The notes beneath the pieces were generated by a model. The model was not told where the DNA came from. It worked only from the letters and a program-made list of their open reading frames with translations, and ran no database searches. The position numbers and the translations under genes were made by a program. DNA of 32,819 bases. Origin: Acholeplasmataceae bacterium UBA6235 (GTDB lineage Bacteria; Bacillota_I; Bacilli_A; Acholeplasmatales; UBA5453). The DNA is taken from NCBI GenBank assembly GCA_002441525.1, contig DJWH01000042.1, forward strand, positions 1-32,819, given 5' to 3'. Below are positions 23,923 to 32,149 of this stretch, in pieces; positions within the stretch are counted from its first letter, which is position 1, and each line of letters begins with the position of its first letter.

Positions 23923-26592
23923 TCAGAAACGATTAAGGGCTCGAGCTTTTCGAATCTTTCGATCATTCTTATTAATGAATGACTTTGATTTCGCCTTTAG
24001 AAGGTGCTTTCTACCTTCCACACTTCTGGTGTATATCAGTACATACTTATCCAAGACTTTCGATAAATGATTCTCCAAAATTCTCGCAACCTCCGCATTC
24101 GATATCGACGCTGGTGCGTTAAAGCTCACCCGGTGGTTTAATCCAAATAATCCTTTTTGAACGATGATATACCTTGGGTTATCCATTGGTGATAAGACTT
24201 CTTTCATCGCGTTCGTGAATACATGTTGATCATGCACATTCGCGTTGGATAACTCAATGAGAGTATTGATTTTAAAATCATCGTATTGTACTCGTACTTT
24301 GGATAAACGAGACTCAATGATTTGATGGTCTTTAAAGGTATTTAGAATCGCAACCCCAATCCACTTGATGTAGTTCATCGGAGAAATGTATTTTAGTAGA
24401 ATAATAGTACTATAAGATAATCCAAATAACACGATTAGATAGATCGAGATGATGATTGCAGCCCTTAAGTCGGGTGCTTGAACATTCACTCTAAACAAGA
24501 CATTCGCGAATATGAATAATATACCTAACAAGACTTCTCTTGCATAATGGTAAAAGGATGCACTGCGTGGTAGGGTTGTTTTTTCAACTTCAACCCGTTC
24601 GAAAATGCCATAATCATCGTATTGTTCAATCGTACTTTGCCACGCAGTTCTCACCGAATCGCGGTCCTTAGATAATTGAATCATCTCTTGATTGATGTGG
24701 TCAAATTTCTTTGGATGAAATGGGGGTTTGATGATGTCGATACGTTCGATACCACTTTCAATGGTTGAGCTATGATAGGCTGGACCCATGAAACAGTCAA
24801 ACCTTTTTTTGAGTGTTTCATAATCGGCTGAATGGATGATGTTTTTGTGTATACCAATATCATAGGAAGCCAGGTATTCTTGTTCAATGTCACCATCTTT
24901 ACCATTGGGTTCAATCGAGACCAAATGCCATATATTGGATACTTTATTGGGTTGTTTAGGATCGATGCGAATGGCTCTACCTCGCATCTGATTGGATAGC
25001 ATAAATGAACCTACATAAGAGGCGAGAATGAGGCTATTGACGGCTGGTGAATCCCAGCCTTCACCTAGTAAGGAAGCTGTCCCAATGATGATTTCAATGT
25101 CACCCGATTCAAACAGCGCTGTGATTAGTTTAACCTTGTGTTTGTTAGATCCTGTAAATGTTACCGTCATGAATTCTGTGGAAATCGGTGCTGTTGAATA
25201 CGTGGAAGAATCCCAATCCAGATGATTGGCAATCACCGATAAAACAGACATTGGTAGAATGACCAGACTCCCTGATAATAAAGCGATTTTAGGGTGTTTA
25301 GGTAGAACCCGTCTTACCGCTTCAAATAAGGTCGTGGTTCCAATCGTGGATAAAGGTTCATCCGTATGGATTAAATTCAGTTGATCCTTTTTGATGAAGT
25401 CAGTTAAAATGACCATGCGTAAGGCATCGCCTAACGCTTGGTATTCTTCTTTAACAATGGTCTGAATCGAGTTTAGCTTGGCGGATGACCCGATAATGGT
25501 CTTAATGATTTTCGCATTATAATATAAACTCAATTGATTTCTTTCAATCAGGTTGTGTTTGGAAAAGTATTGTTTTATGTATTGAACATTGGGTACGGTA
25601 TCTTGGTGTGTTAAAACAAAAGACAAGCTTTGTTCCAAGCGTTCGATGGTGATTTTCGGTAAGTGTTTTTGATCAGTGATGTCTTTGATTAATTTGGTTG
25701 GTACTTGAACTGAAATATCATCTAAAAGCATTAAGAATGAGATGAATGTATCTGGGTTATCCAAGATGCGTTCTATATCGTTTGAGTAGATTTGATAGAT
25801 GTCTTTGAGCGCTTGAATATACTGTGGGTCTTGTTTTAAGTTTTGATAAACCGCCATCGCTTGTCTTCTATAATCTAAAATGAGTTCTGATTCTGCGTCA
25901 CTCGGATAATTGAAATAAATATAGTCTTGATGCGGGGCGAGGGTGTTTTGATGAACCAGTTCCGGGATGAAGATTTCTTCATCGATGTCTCCACAAAGTT
26001 CAATGTACTTATCCCATTCTGATGAACTAGAATCGTAAGGTGGTGTCGCCGTTAAGGCGATGATTTTAATATCATTTCCTAATGCCTTAATGAAGTTCGT
26101 GAGGGATTTGTGCCATTCACTTCTTAAGTGGTGTGCTTCATCCAAACAAATCGTTTTGATGCCAAAGGCTTGGCACTGTTTGATTAAGTCGAACTGAGAA
26201 AAATCGATTTGTTCGGTTTCGGATTCAACTTCATCGCTTTCTTCAAGTACCATCCGGTTCATCGCAGCGTGTAATGCTTGATACGTGATTGAAGTGATGG
26301 GTTTTAAATCAAACACATTGGCAGATACATAAAAAGATTCTAAGGATGTATCGTTTAAGAAGTTCTTAACAAAACGCTCCATCCATTGGTGTTTGATGGT
26401 GATTGATGGTGAAAGAATCAACGTGGGTTGATTGAGTCTGGTGATCAGTTCTAATCCTAAGATGGTTTTACCTGACCCCGGTGCAGCAACGATATGTATC
26501 TTCCCATCATCGAGATAATTGGATGCTTGGTCTAATACCCGTTGTTGATACGTTCTAAATGTGCCTTGAAACGGAAATTGGTTTAGGTTCAT
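23923..26592 (-). CDS. DEAD/DEAH superfamily II helicase with C-terminal membrane segments
   Basis: 889 residues. Helicase motifs: Walker A AAPGSGKT (36-43), DEAH (151-154), TAT (181-183), motif V-like LLGEGWDSPAVNSLIL, and motif VI-like QMRGRAIRI, so both RecA-like lobes are present. The C-terminal third is odd: residues ~684-745 hold two or three strongly hydrophobic stretches (ILFIFANVLF, then AAIIISIYLIVLFGLSYSTI). They are preceded and followed by soluble parts, and the end is very basic (KAKSKSFINKNDRKIRKARA). This suggests a helicase held at the membrane. Start supported by GGAGA 7-8 bases upstream. Monocistronic, with its own terminator. The substrate (DNA or RNA) and process are unknown; it resembles neither UvrB nor the standard RNA helicases in layout. 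Confidence 0.85.
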   Translation of the reverse strand: MNLNQFPFQGTFRTYQQRVLDQASNYLDDGKIHIVAAPGSGKTILGLELITRLNQPTLILSPSITIKHQWMERFVKNFLNDTSLESFYVSANVFDLKPITSITYQALHAAMNRMVLEESDEVESETEQIDFSQFDLIKQCQAFGIKTICLDEAHHLRSEWHKSLTNFIKALGNDIKIIALTATPPYDSSSSEWDKYIELCGDIDEEIFIPELVHQNTLAPHQDYIYFNYPSDAESELILDYRRQAMAVYQNLKQDPQYIQALKDIYQIYSNDIERILDNPDTFISFLMLLDDISVQVPTKLIKDITDQKHLPKITIERLEQSLSFVLTHQDTVPNVQYIKQYFSKHNLIERNQLSLYYNAKIIKTIIGSSAKLNSIQTIVKEEYQALGDALRMVILTDFIKKDQLNLIHTDEPLSTIGTTTLFEAVRRVLPKHPKIALLSGSLVILPMSVLSVIANHLDWDSSTYSTAPISTEFMTVTFTGSNKHKVKLITALFESGDIEIIIGTASLLGEGWDSPAVNSLILASYVGSFMLSNQMRGRAIRIDPKQPNKVSNIWHLVSIEPNGKDGDIEQEYLASYDIGIHKNIIHSADYETLKKRFDCFMGPAYHSSTIESGIERIDIIKPPFHPKKFDHINQEMIQLSKDRDSVRTAWQSTIEQYDDYGIFERVEVEKTTLPRSASFYHYAREVLLGILFIFANVLFRVNVQAPDLRAAIIISIYLIVLFGLSYSTIILLKYISPMNYIKWIGVAILNTFKDHQIIESRLSKVRVQYDDFKINTLIELSNANVHDQHVFTNAMKEVLSPMDNPRYIIVQKGLFGLNHRVSFNAPASISNAEVARILENHLSKVLDKYVLIYTRSVEGRKHLLKAKSKSFINKNDRKIRKARALNRF

Positions 26593-26836
26593 ACAAAATC
26601 TCCAATCGATTTGTTTACTTTAATTATAACTTATTATTAGAAGTAAGGATGATTTATTTTTTTGATATGAATTCTCATTTTTTTGTATTTTAAACGTGTT
26701 TATGAGACTTTTTTTATCAAATTTATAAGTCCAGAACCTAATATAAAAAATTCAAATATGTTTTTTCAGATATTTCTAGAATAATCCCATTTTAAACCCG
26801 CATTTTTGAGATTTTTTAGAAAATTTTACTAAGACG
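26593..26836. other. AT-rich intergenic region upstream of the helicase gene
   Basis: No gene is recognised here. The minus strand has a TATAAT (plus 26623-26628), 31 bases before the helicase start, that may be its -10, without a good -35. The rest is AT-rich without a clear structure. Confidence 0.4.
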
Positions 26837-26865
26837 AAAAAACGCATCCGTTTTGGGATGCGTTG
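26837..26865 (-). terminator. Rho-independent terminator after the SDR gene
   Basis: A 9-bp stem, AACGCATCC / GGATGCGTT, is followed on the minus strand by a T run. It lies 10 bases past the stop of the dehydrogenase gene. Confidence 0.8.
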
Positions 26866-26874
26866 GGTGTAATT

Positions 26875-27627
26875 TTACTTTTTGACCAATCGATCAAATA
26901 TCTTCTTTTCTCTGACGTTATATATCTTGAAGAACCATGGTGCTAGCATATAACCGTACTTGAAGATAAAGGAAGGATGAATGTGTTTCTTCCCTTTTTG
27001 AATACCTTGAATGATCTTTTTAGCCACATGTTCAGGGGTTTGAACTGGCCAAGGTAGATGTTCTTGTTTGGCACGTTCGAAGAATTTTGTACGGGTCGCG
27101 ACTGGATATACAGCTTGAAGAATTTGACCTTTTTCCATTTCAAAGCGATACCCATCTAGAAAGCCTCTAAGGGCTGCTTTTGTGGATGAATATAAAGCGT
27201 AACCGGGGAGTGAAACAAAGGCTGTCGCGGATAGTGTAGAGACGAAATTGAAGGGTTGATCTTTCTTCAAAGCTTTTAATTTGGTCGCTGCGTGCATGGT
27301 TTGATATAGATTGAGTGCGAATAGGTCATTCACGTGTTTTTCATCGTAGGTTTGAAGGCGTTCATAATAGGTGAATCCAGCATTAGAAATGAAAATATCA
27401 ATATCCCCTAGTTTTTCTAAGGCGAAATCAAATAATTGGTCGATTGCTTCGGTCTTAGATAAATCTAAATCGATTTTATACAAATTGCCTTCGATGTCGG
27501 TTTTCGACATCGAGCGAGACGCTGCGACGACTGTCGCGTTTTCTTTTAATAATAGTTTGAGTGTTTCTAGTCCAATCCCTGAGGAAGCCCCAGTAATAAC
27601 GACTTTTTTGCCAGACAGTTTCATCAT
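26875..27627 (-). CDS. Short-chain dehydrogenase/reductase (SDR family)
   Basis: 250 residues. N-terminal nucleotide-binding TGASSGIG (12-19), structural NAG (82-84), and catalytic set S133, Y146 and K150 (YSSTK), i.e. a classical SDR that uses NAD(P)H to reduce or oxidise a carbonyl/hydroxyl substrate. The C-terminal ~50 residues are basic and hydrophobic (HPSFIFKYGYMLAPWFFKIY), as in SDRs of the DltE/YqjQ-like group that may associate with membranes. Its ATG overlaps the stop of the upstream DUF4250 gene (ATGA), so the two are co-translated. The substrate is unknown. Confidence 0.9.
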   Translation of the reverse strand: MMKLSGKKVVITGASSGIGLETLKLLLKENATVVAASRSMSKTDIEGNLYKIDLDLSKTEAIDQLFDFALEKLGDIDIFISNAGFTYYERLQTYDEKHVNDLFALNLYQTMHAATKLKALKKDQPFNFVSTLSATAFVSLPGYALYSSTKAALRGFLDGYRFEMEKGQILQAVYPVATRTKFFERAKQEHLPWPVQTPEHVAKKIIQGIQKGKKHIHPSFIFKYGYMLAPWFFKIYNVREKKIFDRLVKK

Positions 27628-27812
27628 TTCAGCCCTTTCTTGATTTGATTTTGTTGTTCATCATAGTGATAGTGATGTTGAAGCAGGATGGCTTCTAAAT
27701 CTGTTAAATGAACATCTAAATCTTCACATAAGTCATAGAGTGAAGCGTAATCATTGCGTAGTTTGGTATTAAGGATACTGATTAATAATTCTGGTGCCAT
27801 CGATAGATTCAT
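27624..27812 (-). CDS. DUF4250 domain-containing small protein
   Basis: 62 residues. The pattern LLISILNTKLRNDY, then SLYDLCEDLDV and HYHYDEQQNQI, matches the DUF4250 family, small conserved proteins of low-GC bacteria whose role is unknown to me. It is nearly as long as the family's usual ~60 residues, so it appears complete. GGAGGT lies 6-7 bases before the ATG. First gene of a two-gene operon with the SDR. Confidence 0.8.
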   Translation of the reverse strand: MNLSMAPELLISILNTKLRNDYASLYDLCEDLDVHLTDLEAILLQHHYHYDEQQNQIKKGLK

Positions 27813-28041
27813 AGGTTACCTCCATATGTATCAATTCAAGGATATTATACATAAAACATCATTATTTCACACGATAAATACACCATTATTTAAAAACGAT
27901 GCGCTATTATTGGAGTGCACGGTTTTAAGCATCATTGTTTTTGCTTATATGAGGTCTGGCCTAGACAATTAATTTGCAATATTTTGCGTGTTATTGCCTA
28001 TATACGTGCTTATATCGCATTTTATTGCATATTAAAAAGAA
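27813..28041. other. Intergenic region upstream of the DUF4250 operon
   Basis: No gene is supported. A minus-strand TATAAT (plus 27844-27849), about 32 bases before the DUF4250 start, may be that operon's -10. The rest is AT-rich (TTGCAATATTTTGCGTG and similar) with no structure that I can name. Confidence 0.35.
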
Positions 28042-28082
28042 AAAAAGGATGAAAGTGAGTTAAGGGATTTCATCCTTTTTTT
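28042..28082. terminator. Terminator downstream of the CoA-transferase/thiolase remnant
   Basis: The stem AAAAAGGATGAAA / TTTCATCCTTTTT with a 13-base loop has T runs on both strands. It originally probably ended the thiolase gene on the minus strand. Confidence 0.8.
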
Positions 28083-28116
28083 GCTTAAATCTGGGGGTAA
28101 AAAATTCAAATATGGA

Positions 28117-28336
28117 TTAAACGTTTTTTAGTATGATGGCTGTGCCCATCCCGCCGCCGATGCATAGAGATGCTAGACCATGTTGGCTTTGTCTTTTCTT
28201 CATTTCATGAATCAAAGTCGGCTCAGTGATTTTTTGAATGTCTTCTACGGTAATACCTTCGGCTATTTCTTTTAATAAAAGGCCTTGTGGGGTGACTTCC
28301 ATCACACCGTATTCAGTGACAATCAGGTTTACTTCT
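28117..28336 (-). pseudogene. Fused remnant: C-terminus of CoA-transferase beta subunit joined to C-terminus of thiolase
   Basis: The open frame reads [20 protein letters not shown], then [15 protein letters not shown], which is the conserved C-terminus of 3-oxoacid CoA-transferase subunit B (AtoA/ScoB type). After EPTLI it passes straight into [20 protein letters not shown] and [10 protein letters not shown], the C-terminal signature of acetyl-CoA acetyltransferases. These are two different enzymes of acetoacetate/butyrate CoA metabolism, so an in-frame deletion must have joined them, perhaps at a TLI/TLL stretch common to both. The 5' side is cut at the boundary with the TnpB element. No start codon or ribosome site remains (only an internal ATG at 28305), so it is surely non-functional. 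Confidence 0.8.
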
Positions 28337-28446
28337 GTGAACTACCCACCACTTAACTAAAAGTGGGGGCTTCCTATCCATAAAAGCGTACCCGCCAGTG
28401 ACTCAATAGGCTATCCCCGTAGTCCCTACGGTTCTTATGTGTCTTA
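28337..28446 (-). ncRNA. Probable TnpB omega-RNA (reRNA) scaffold at the element's right end
   Basis: The stretch from the tnpB stop to the element end is rich in hairpins: CCGTAGGGACTACGG, GCCTATTGAGTCACTGGC, and the terminal AGCCCCCACTTTTAGTTAAG then TGGTGGGTAGTTCAC. TnpB proteins process an RNA of this kind from the 3' end of their transcript and use the flanking bases as guide. The guide here would begin AGAAGTAAACCTGATT, within the CoA-transferase remnant. Assignment is by position and known family biology. Confidence 0.65.
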
Positions 28447-29544
28447 TTACTGGAAAGCTAATTTGTACTGTCTTAATCCCTCTTGATTGATATTGATCGC
28501 TGCGTTGTGATCTCTATCTAAGTGTAGTTCACATTGCTTACACTCAAATACTCGATTATTGAGTTTGAGTTCACTATGAATCTCACCACAGGTACTACAG
28601 GTCTTTGAGGATGGATACCACTGATCCATCACCATCAAAGTCTTACCTTGTGATTCTAGCTTATACTTTAAGAATGAAACAAATCTAGTCCATCCAAACC
28701 TCGAAATCTGTTTGGCGTAATAAGGATTCGTCTGAGACATCTCTATGAGATTTAATCTTTCTACACTCACCAAATCGTAACGCTTGGTTATCGCGTTAGA
28801 TAGTTTATGTAAAAAGTCATCTCTTTTATGTCTGATTCGTTCATGTAATAAAGCGATCTCTAATACTTTTTTATGATAGTTACTTGAACCTTTGATTCTT
28901 CTAGATAAACTCCTTTGAAGAATACTTAGTTTGATAAAGTCTGTTTGAATATCGGTTGGGTAATCTAGTTTGAATCCTTGATGATCCACATAAAAATGAT
29001 TCATCGAGAAATCTAGACCAATCGATGTTTTGATTTCTTGTCTCTTAATCTCTTTCTGGTATTCATAAAGTATCGAGACATAGTACTTACCTGTACTACT
29101 CTTAGAAACAGTTACGTTCTTCAAAGTCATATCACTAGGTATGGCTCTGTGTTGTTTGATTTTCACTTCACCGAGTTTAGGTAGTTTGATATAACCCTTT
29201 AATAGAACGATGTTATTGTTAACAAGGTTGGTTGTATACCCGTAGTCTTGTTTCTTAGAATGAAATTTAGGAAAGTCTTGTTTATGATTGAAGAATTGTT
29301 TAAAAGCTTTTTCTAGATTGAGTTGCGTATTGGCTAGAGATAATGAGTCGATGACTTTTAGAAATGGATAAGTATCTTTATACTGTGCAGGACGATTGTA
29401 TAACATGGTTTTATCAAGTTCATACTGTTTTTGTTTATCTTCTAACATCTTATTCCAGAGAAAGCGATTATGGCCAAGGGTCATATGAATCAAAGTCTGT
29501 TGAGTTTGAGTTGGATAGATTCTAAACTTAAAGGCTTTGTTCAT
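28447..29544 (-). CDS. tnpB: TnpB, RNA-guided transposon-associated endonuclease
   Basis: 365 residues from ATG 29544, chosen because GGGGGT lies 7 bases upstream; an ATG 15 bases earlier would add MGVSL. RuvC-like residues are all present: D178 (GLDFSMN), E262 (VERLNL) and D345 (LDRDHNAAINI). The zinc finger is intact: C316, C319, C335, C338. The length is within the usual TnpB range and there is no frameshift, so the nuclease may be active. In this family TnpB cuts DNA matching the guide of its omega-RNA next to a short TAM motif, helping the element to persist after excision. There is no TnpA transposase here, so movement would need one in trans. Confidence 0.93.
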   Translation of the reverse strand: MNKAFKFRIYPTQTQQTLIHMTLGHNRFLWNKMLEDKQKQYELDKTMLYNRPAQYKDTYPFLKVIDSLSLANTQLNLEKAFKQFFNHKQDFPKFHSKKQDYGYTTNLVNNNIVLLKGYIKLPKLGEVKIKQHRAIPSDMTLKNVTVSKSSTGKYYVSILYEYQKEIKRQEIKTSIGLDFSMNHFYVDHQGFKLDYPTDIQTDFIKLSILQRSLSRRIKGSSNYHKKVLEIALLHERIRHKRDDFLHKLSNAITKRYDLVSVERLNLIEMSQTNPYYAKQISRFGWTRFVSFLKYKLESQGKTLMVMDQWYPSSKTCSTCGEIHSELKLNNRVFECKQCELHLDRDHNAAININQEGLRQYKLAFQ

Positions 29545-29676
29545 CAGAGATACCCCCATTTCATAGTATTTATGTATAGTGATTATTCAACTATATTATA
29601 ACATTATTTATGGGTGTTTGTATACTAAAGAGTGAAAACAAATCAATTCATCCCACTACCTAAAGTGGGTGTGGAC

Positions 29677-29891
29677 GTCTTGATTGTGTTTTTAAAGGCA
29701 TAAATGGTATTTTCAGGATAAAGTGCTTTGGCACCACCGTGGGGGATGATCCAAGGTTTTGAAGTTTCATTGATCCACGCATTCGTCTTTGAATATGACA
29801 ATGCCCATGGGCTGAATTCCAGCGCTGCTAGAAACCCTACAATGACCAATAATACAATAAAAATTCGCTTAAGGTGTTTTAACCATTTCAT
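29677..29891 (-). pseudogene. Glycerophosphodiester phosphodiesterase, 3'-truncated by the TnpB element
   Basis: The first ~72 codons are a GDPD N-terminus: a membrane segment (about 10-26), then PWIIPHGGAKALYPENTIYAF, where HGG and PENT belong to the catalytic site of enzymes that hydrolyse glycerophosphodiesters to glycerol-3-phosphate. After KNTIKTS the frame runs into the element end and stops at 29643, giving an 82-residue product instead of the ~250-300 usual for the family. Its ATG overlaps the rnhB stop (ATGA), so it was the last gene of the ftsK-lepB-rbgA-rnhB operon. The catalytic C-terminal barrel is missing. Confidence 0.85.
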
Positions 29892-30517
29892 AGCAATTTC
29901 TCCCTGATGATGGATTTAATCGGTTCAAATGTTTTACGGTGAATCGGACAGATGCCATAAGTTTCGATGGCTTCGATATGTGCTTTGGTCGGATAACCCA
30001 TGTGTTTTTTAAAGCCATACATGGGAAATAACTTATCCATCTCAATCATGTATTCATCTCTAGTCACTTTCGCAACGATACTTGCCGCAGCGATACTGGC
30101 TGATAATTGATCACCCTTGATGATGGATTCGGTTGGGATGCCCAATTCTTCTTCTAACATCATCGCATCCGCGAGGATATATTCGGGTTTGATTTTTAAT
30201 GCTTTGATGGCTGAAATCATGGCTTCCTTGGCTGCCCTGTAAATATTGATTTGATCAATTTCCTGAGGTGAAACGATGCCGATGCCGACAGCCAATGCTT
30301 CTTTTTTAATGGTTTCGATGAGAGCACGACGTTTTTTATCGGTGAGTTTTTTGGAATCATCGACACCTTCGATTTTCGCACCTTTACGCAATATTACCGC
30401 AGCAGCAACCACTGGACCAGCCAAGGGTCCCCGACCAGCTTCATCGGTTCCCGCAATAAACGTAACACCTTTTTCATAAAGTGCTTCTTCATATTCATAC
30501 AGATTCAAATCGGTCAA
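29888..30517 (-). CDS. rnhB: Ribonuclease HII
   Basis: 209 residues from TTG 30517. I chose this start because GGAGGG lies 7 bases upstream and the product then begins MTDLNLYEYEEALYEKG, the usual length before the catalytic core; an in-frame ATG at 30541 has no clear ribosome site. RNase HII motifs: GTDEAGRGPLAGPV (catalytic D-E), ILADAMML (D), and KGDQLSASIAAASIVAKVTR (D). It removes ribonucleotides and RNA primers from DNA-RNA hybrids. It overlaps the end of rbgA by 23 bases and, by ATGA, the gdpD remnant. Confidence 0.93.
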   Translation of the reverse strand: MTDLNLYEYEEALYEKGVTFIAGTDEAGRGPLAGPVVAAAVILRKGAKIEGVDDSKKLTDKKRRALIETIKKEALAVGIGIVSPQEIDQINIYRAAKEAMISAIKALKIKPEYILADAMMLEEELGIPTESIIKGDQLSASIAAASIVAKVTRDEYMIEMDKLFPMYGFKKHMGYPTKAHIEAIETYGICPIHRKTFEPIKSIIREKLL

Positions 30518-31346
30518 AGGTAATCCCTCCAAACGCACCATCACGAATATCTTTGAGGATAATATCATAAACCAAATCAAAGTTGACTTGATTGCCTTTC
30601 ATTAAAGTACCTCGTTTGCGACCAATCATCTCAAACGTTTGTGCAATATCGGATAAATCTGTGAGATCGTATCTCGCTTTATAGGCTTCAGGATAATAGG
30701 CACTTAAGAATCTATGGGCATATACAGCCACTTCTTCATTGGGTAAAATGGCGTCTTTAATCGCGCCACTGAGGGCTAGATGATAACCTACTTTCGGGTC
30801 ATCAAATTTAGGCCATAATACCCCTGGGGTATCTAATAGTTCAAAATCTTCAGAAATCTTAATCCATTGTTGAGCTTTGGTTATACCCGGTGTATTACCG
30901 GTCTTAGCTGCCTTTTTCTTCGATAATGTATTGATCAATGTCGATTTACCTACGTTGGGTATACCGATAATCATGGTACGAATGGCCCTCGGTAAAATCC
31001 CACGACGACGGTCTTTCGCAATCTTTTCTTCCAGTATTTCTAAGGTTGCTTCTTTAATTTTATTGATATTTAACCCAGTAATCGCGTCGATTTTTAATCC
31101 TTTTAAACCTTGATTGGCGTAATAAGATAACCATTTATTCAGTTCTTTTTGGTCTGCCATGCTCGATTTTGTATATAAAATCAATGCTGGTTTATTCTCG
31201 ATGATTTCTTGAATGCGTGGATTCATGGATGATTCTGGTAAACGTGAATCCAATAATACGAAAACAATATCCACCAAGGTTAATGACTCTTTAATCTCTC
31301 TTAAGGCTTTGGACATGTGTCCAGGAAACCATTGTACCTGTTTCAT
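30495..31346 (-). CDS. rbgA: Ribosome biogenesis GTPase RbgA (YlqF), degenerate G4 motif
   Basis: 283 residues, circularly permuted GTPase order as in the YlqF family: N-terminal VQWFPGHMSKALREI, G4/G5 region before G1, then G1 GIPNVGKST (128-136), G2 GNTPGIT and G3 DTPG (172-175), and a helical C-terminal domain. RbgA helps mature the large ribosomal subunit. Odd: the G4 motif, usually NKxD (LNKxD in this family), reads YTKSS (58-62), lacking both the Asn and the Asp that read the guanine base. Start overlaps lepB by ATGA. Family identity is secure; nucleotide specificity may be changed. Confidence 0.93.
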   Translation of the reverse strand: MKQVQWFPGHMSKALREIKESLTLVDIVFVLLDSRLPESSMNPRIQEIIENKPALILYTKSSMADQKELNKWLSYYANQGLKGLKIDAITGLNINKIKEATLEILEEKIAKDRRRGILPRAIRTMIIGIPNVGKSTLINTLSKKKAAKTGNTPGITKAQQWIKISEDFELLDTPGVLWPKFDDPKVGYHLALSGAIKDAILPNEEVAVYAHRFLSAYYPEAYKARYDLTDLSDIAQTFEMIGRKRGTLMKGNQVNFDLVYDIILKDIRDGAFGGITFDRFESV

Positions 31347-32149
31347 TCAATGACCCCCACTTTCGGATAAAATCGGAATATGACTTTGGCTTTAATGTCC
31401 TGTTCACGGATAAAACCAATATTTCTTGAATCGTGGGAATTAGCCACATTGTCACCTAACACAAAGTAAAACCCATCCATGATTTTACCTTCCGGCAAAA
31501 ATTCGATCCAATCTTTGACACTATCCACTTGGCTTAAAGGTAAATCTTGGACAACGATGCCATTGATCAACAACTGATTGGATGCATTCACAGCGATGGT
31601 ATCACCTGGTAATCCAACCACGCGTTTAACATAGTGAGATTCATCGATGCCATAATAGTCACCATCGATGAAGATGACCACCACGTCGTTTCTTTTTGGT
31701 GTGTAATCAAATTGATACACTATCAAGCGGTCATGCTGTTGTAAGGTTGGGTTCATCGAACTTTGAAACACTTCTGCCGTAAACACATAAAATGTGATGA
31801 TGTGTAAAACGATGAGTAAACTGATGGTCAAAAACTGAACCGTATCTAGCCATTTGAATAATTTGAATAGTTTAGCCAATGGGGTGATTGTTGTTCGATT
31901 GAGGTACACAAGTCCTAGGGTTGAGATGACCACAAAAAACCCGCTAAAAATAATCAGTAGGTATTTTTGCGTGCTGCCTGTAAATGTTTGGTAATCTCTG
32001 ATGGTATAGACCAACGCGACACCAAATATAAGCAAAGCGACGACGTTCAAGGTCGCCACTTTTACAATGATTTTTTTGGTTAAAGTTTGGGATGCTTCTG
32101 CTGAATCCTCTTGATTTGATACAAGAAGTGCGATGTCTTTTAAGGTCAT
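31343..32149 (-). CDS. lepB: Signal peptidase I with extra N-terminal membrane segments
   Basis: 268 residues. Catalytic Ser131 lies in SSMNPTL and Lys175 in YVKRVVGLPGD, then GDN...SHDSR, the S26 serine/lysine protease motifs. It removes signal peptides from secreted proteins at the outer membrane face. Unlike the ~180-residue Gram-positive form, there is an N-terminal extension with three predicted membrane segments (about 26-50, 62-84, 104-124). The third directly precedes the catalytic domain. The start overlaps the ftsK stop by ATGA. Confidence 0.93.
   Translation of the reverse strand: MTLKDIALLVSNQEDSAEASQTLTKKIIVKVATLNVVALLIFGVALVYTIRDYQTFTGSTQKYLLIIFSGFFVVISTLGLVYLNRTTITPLAKLFKLFKWLDTVQFLTISLLIVLHIITFYVFTAEVFQSSMNPTLQQHDRLIVYQFDYTPKRNDVVVIFIDGDYYGIDESHYVKRVVGLPGDTIAVNASNQLLINGIVVQDLPLSQVDSVKDWIEFLPEGKIMDGFYFVLGDNVANSHDSRNIGFIREQDIKAKVIFRFYPKVGVIE

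Larger units (their letters stand above)
28337..29676 (-). mobile_element. IS200/IS605-type element with tnpB only (no tnpA)
   Basis: About 1.34 kb with one gene, tnpB. Subterminal hairpins mark the ends: on the right (plus 29652-29669) CCCACT / AGTGGG, and on the left (plus 28345-28367) CCCACCACTT pairing with AAGTGGGGG, beside GTGAACTACCC, the typical RE end of such elements (GGGTAGTTCAC on the minus strand). Ends are placed to within ~5 bases. It lies between two truncated genes that do not belong together. No target duplication is expected in this family. Confidence 0.8.

Noticed and set aside
28117..28305. A genuine 62-residue small protein
   Set aside because: It consists of pieces of two known enzyme C-termini with no ribosome site at its ATG, so it is better explained as a deletion remnant.
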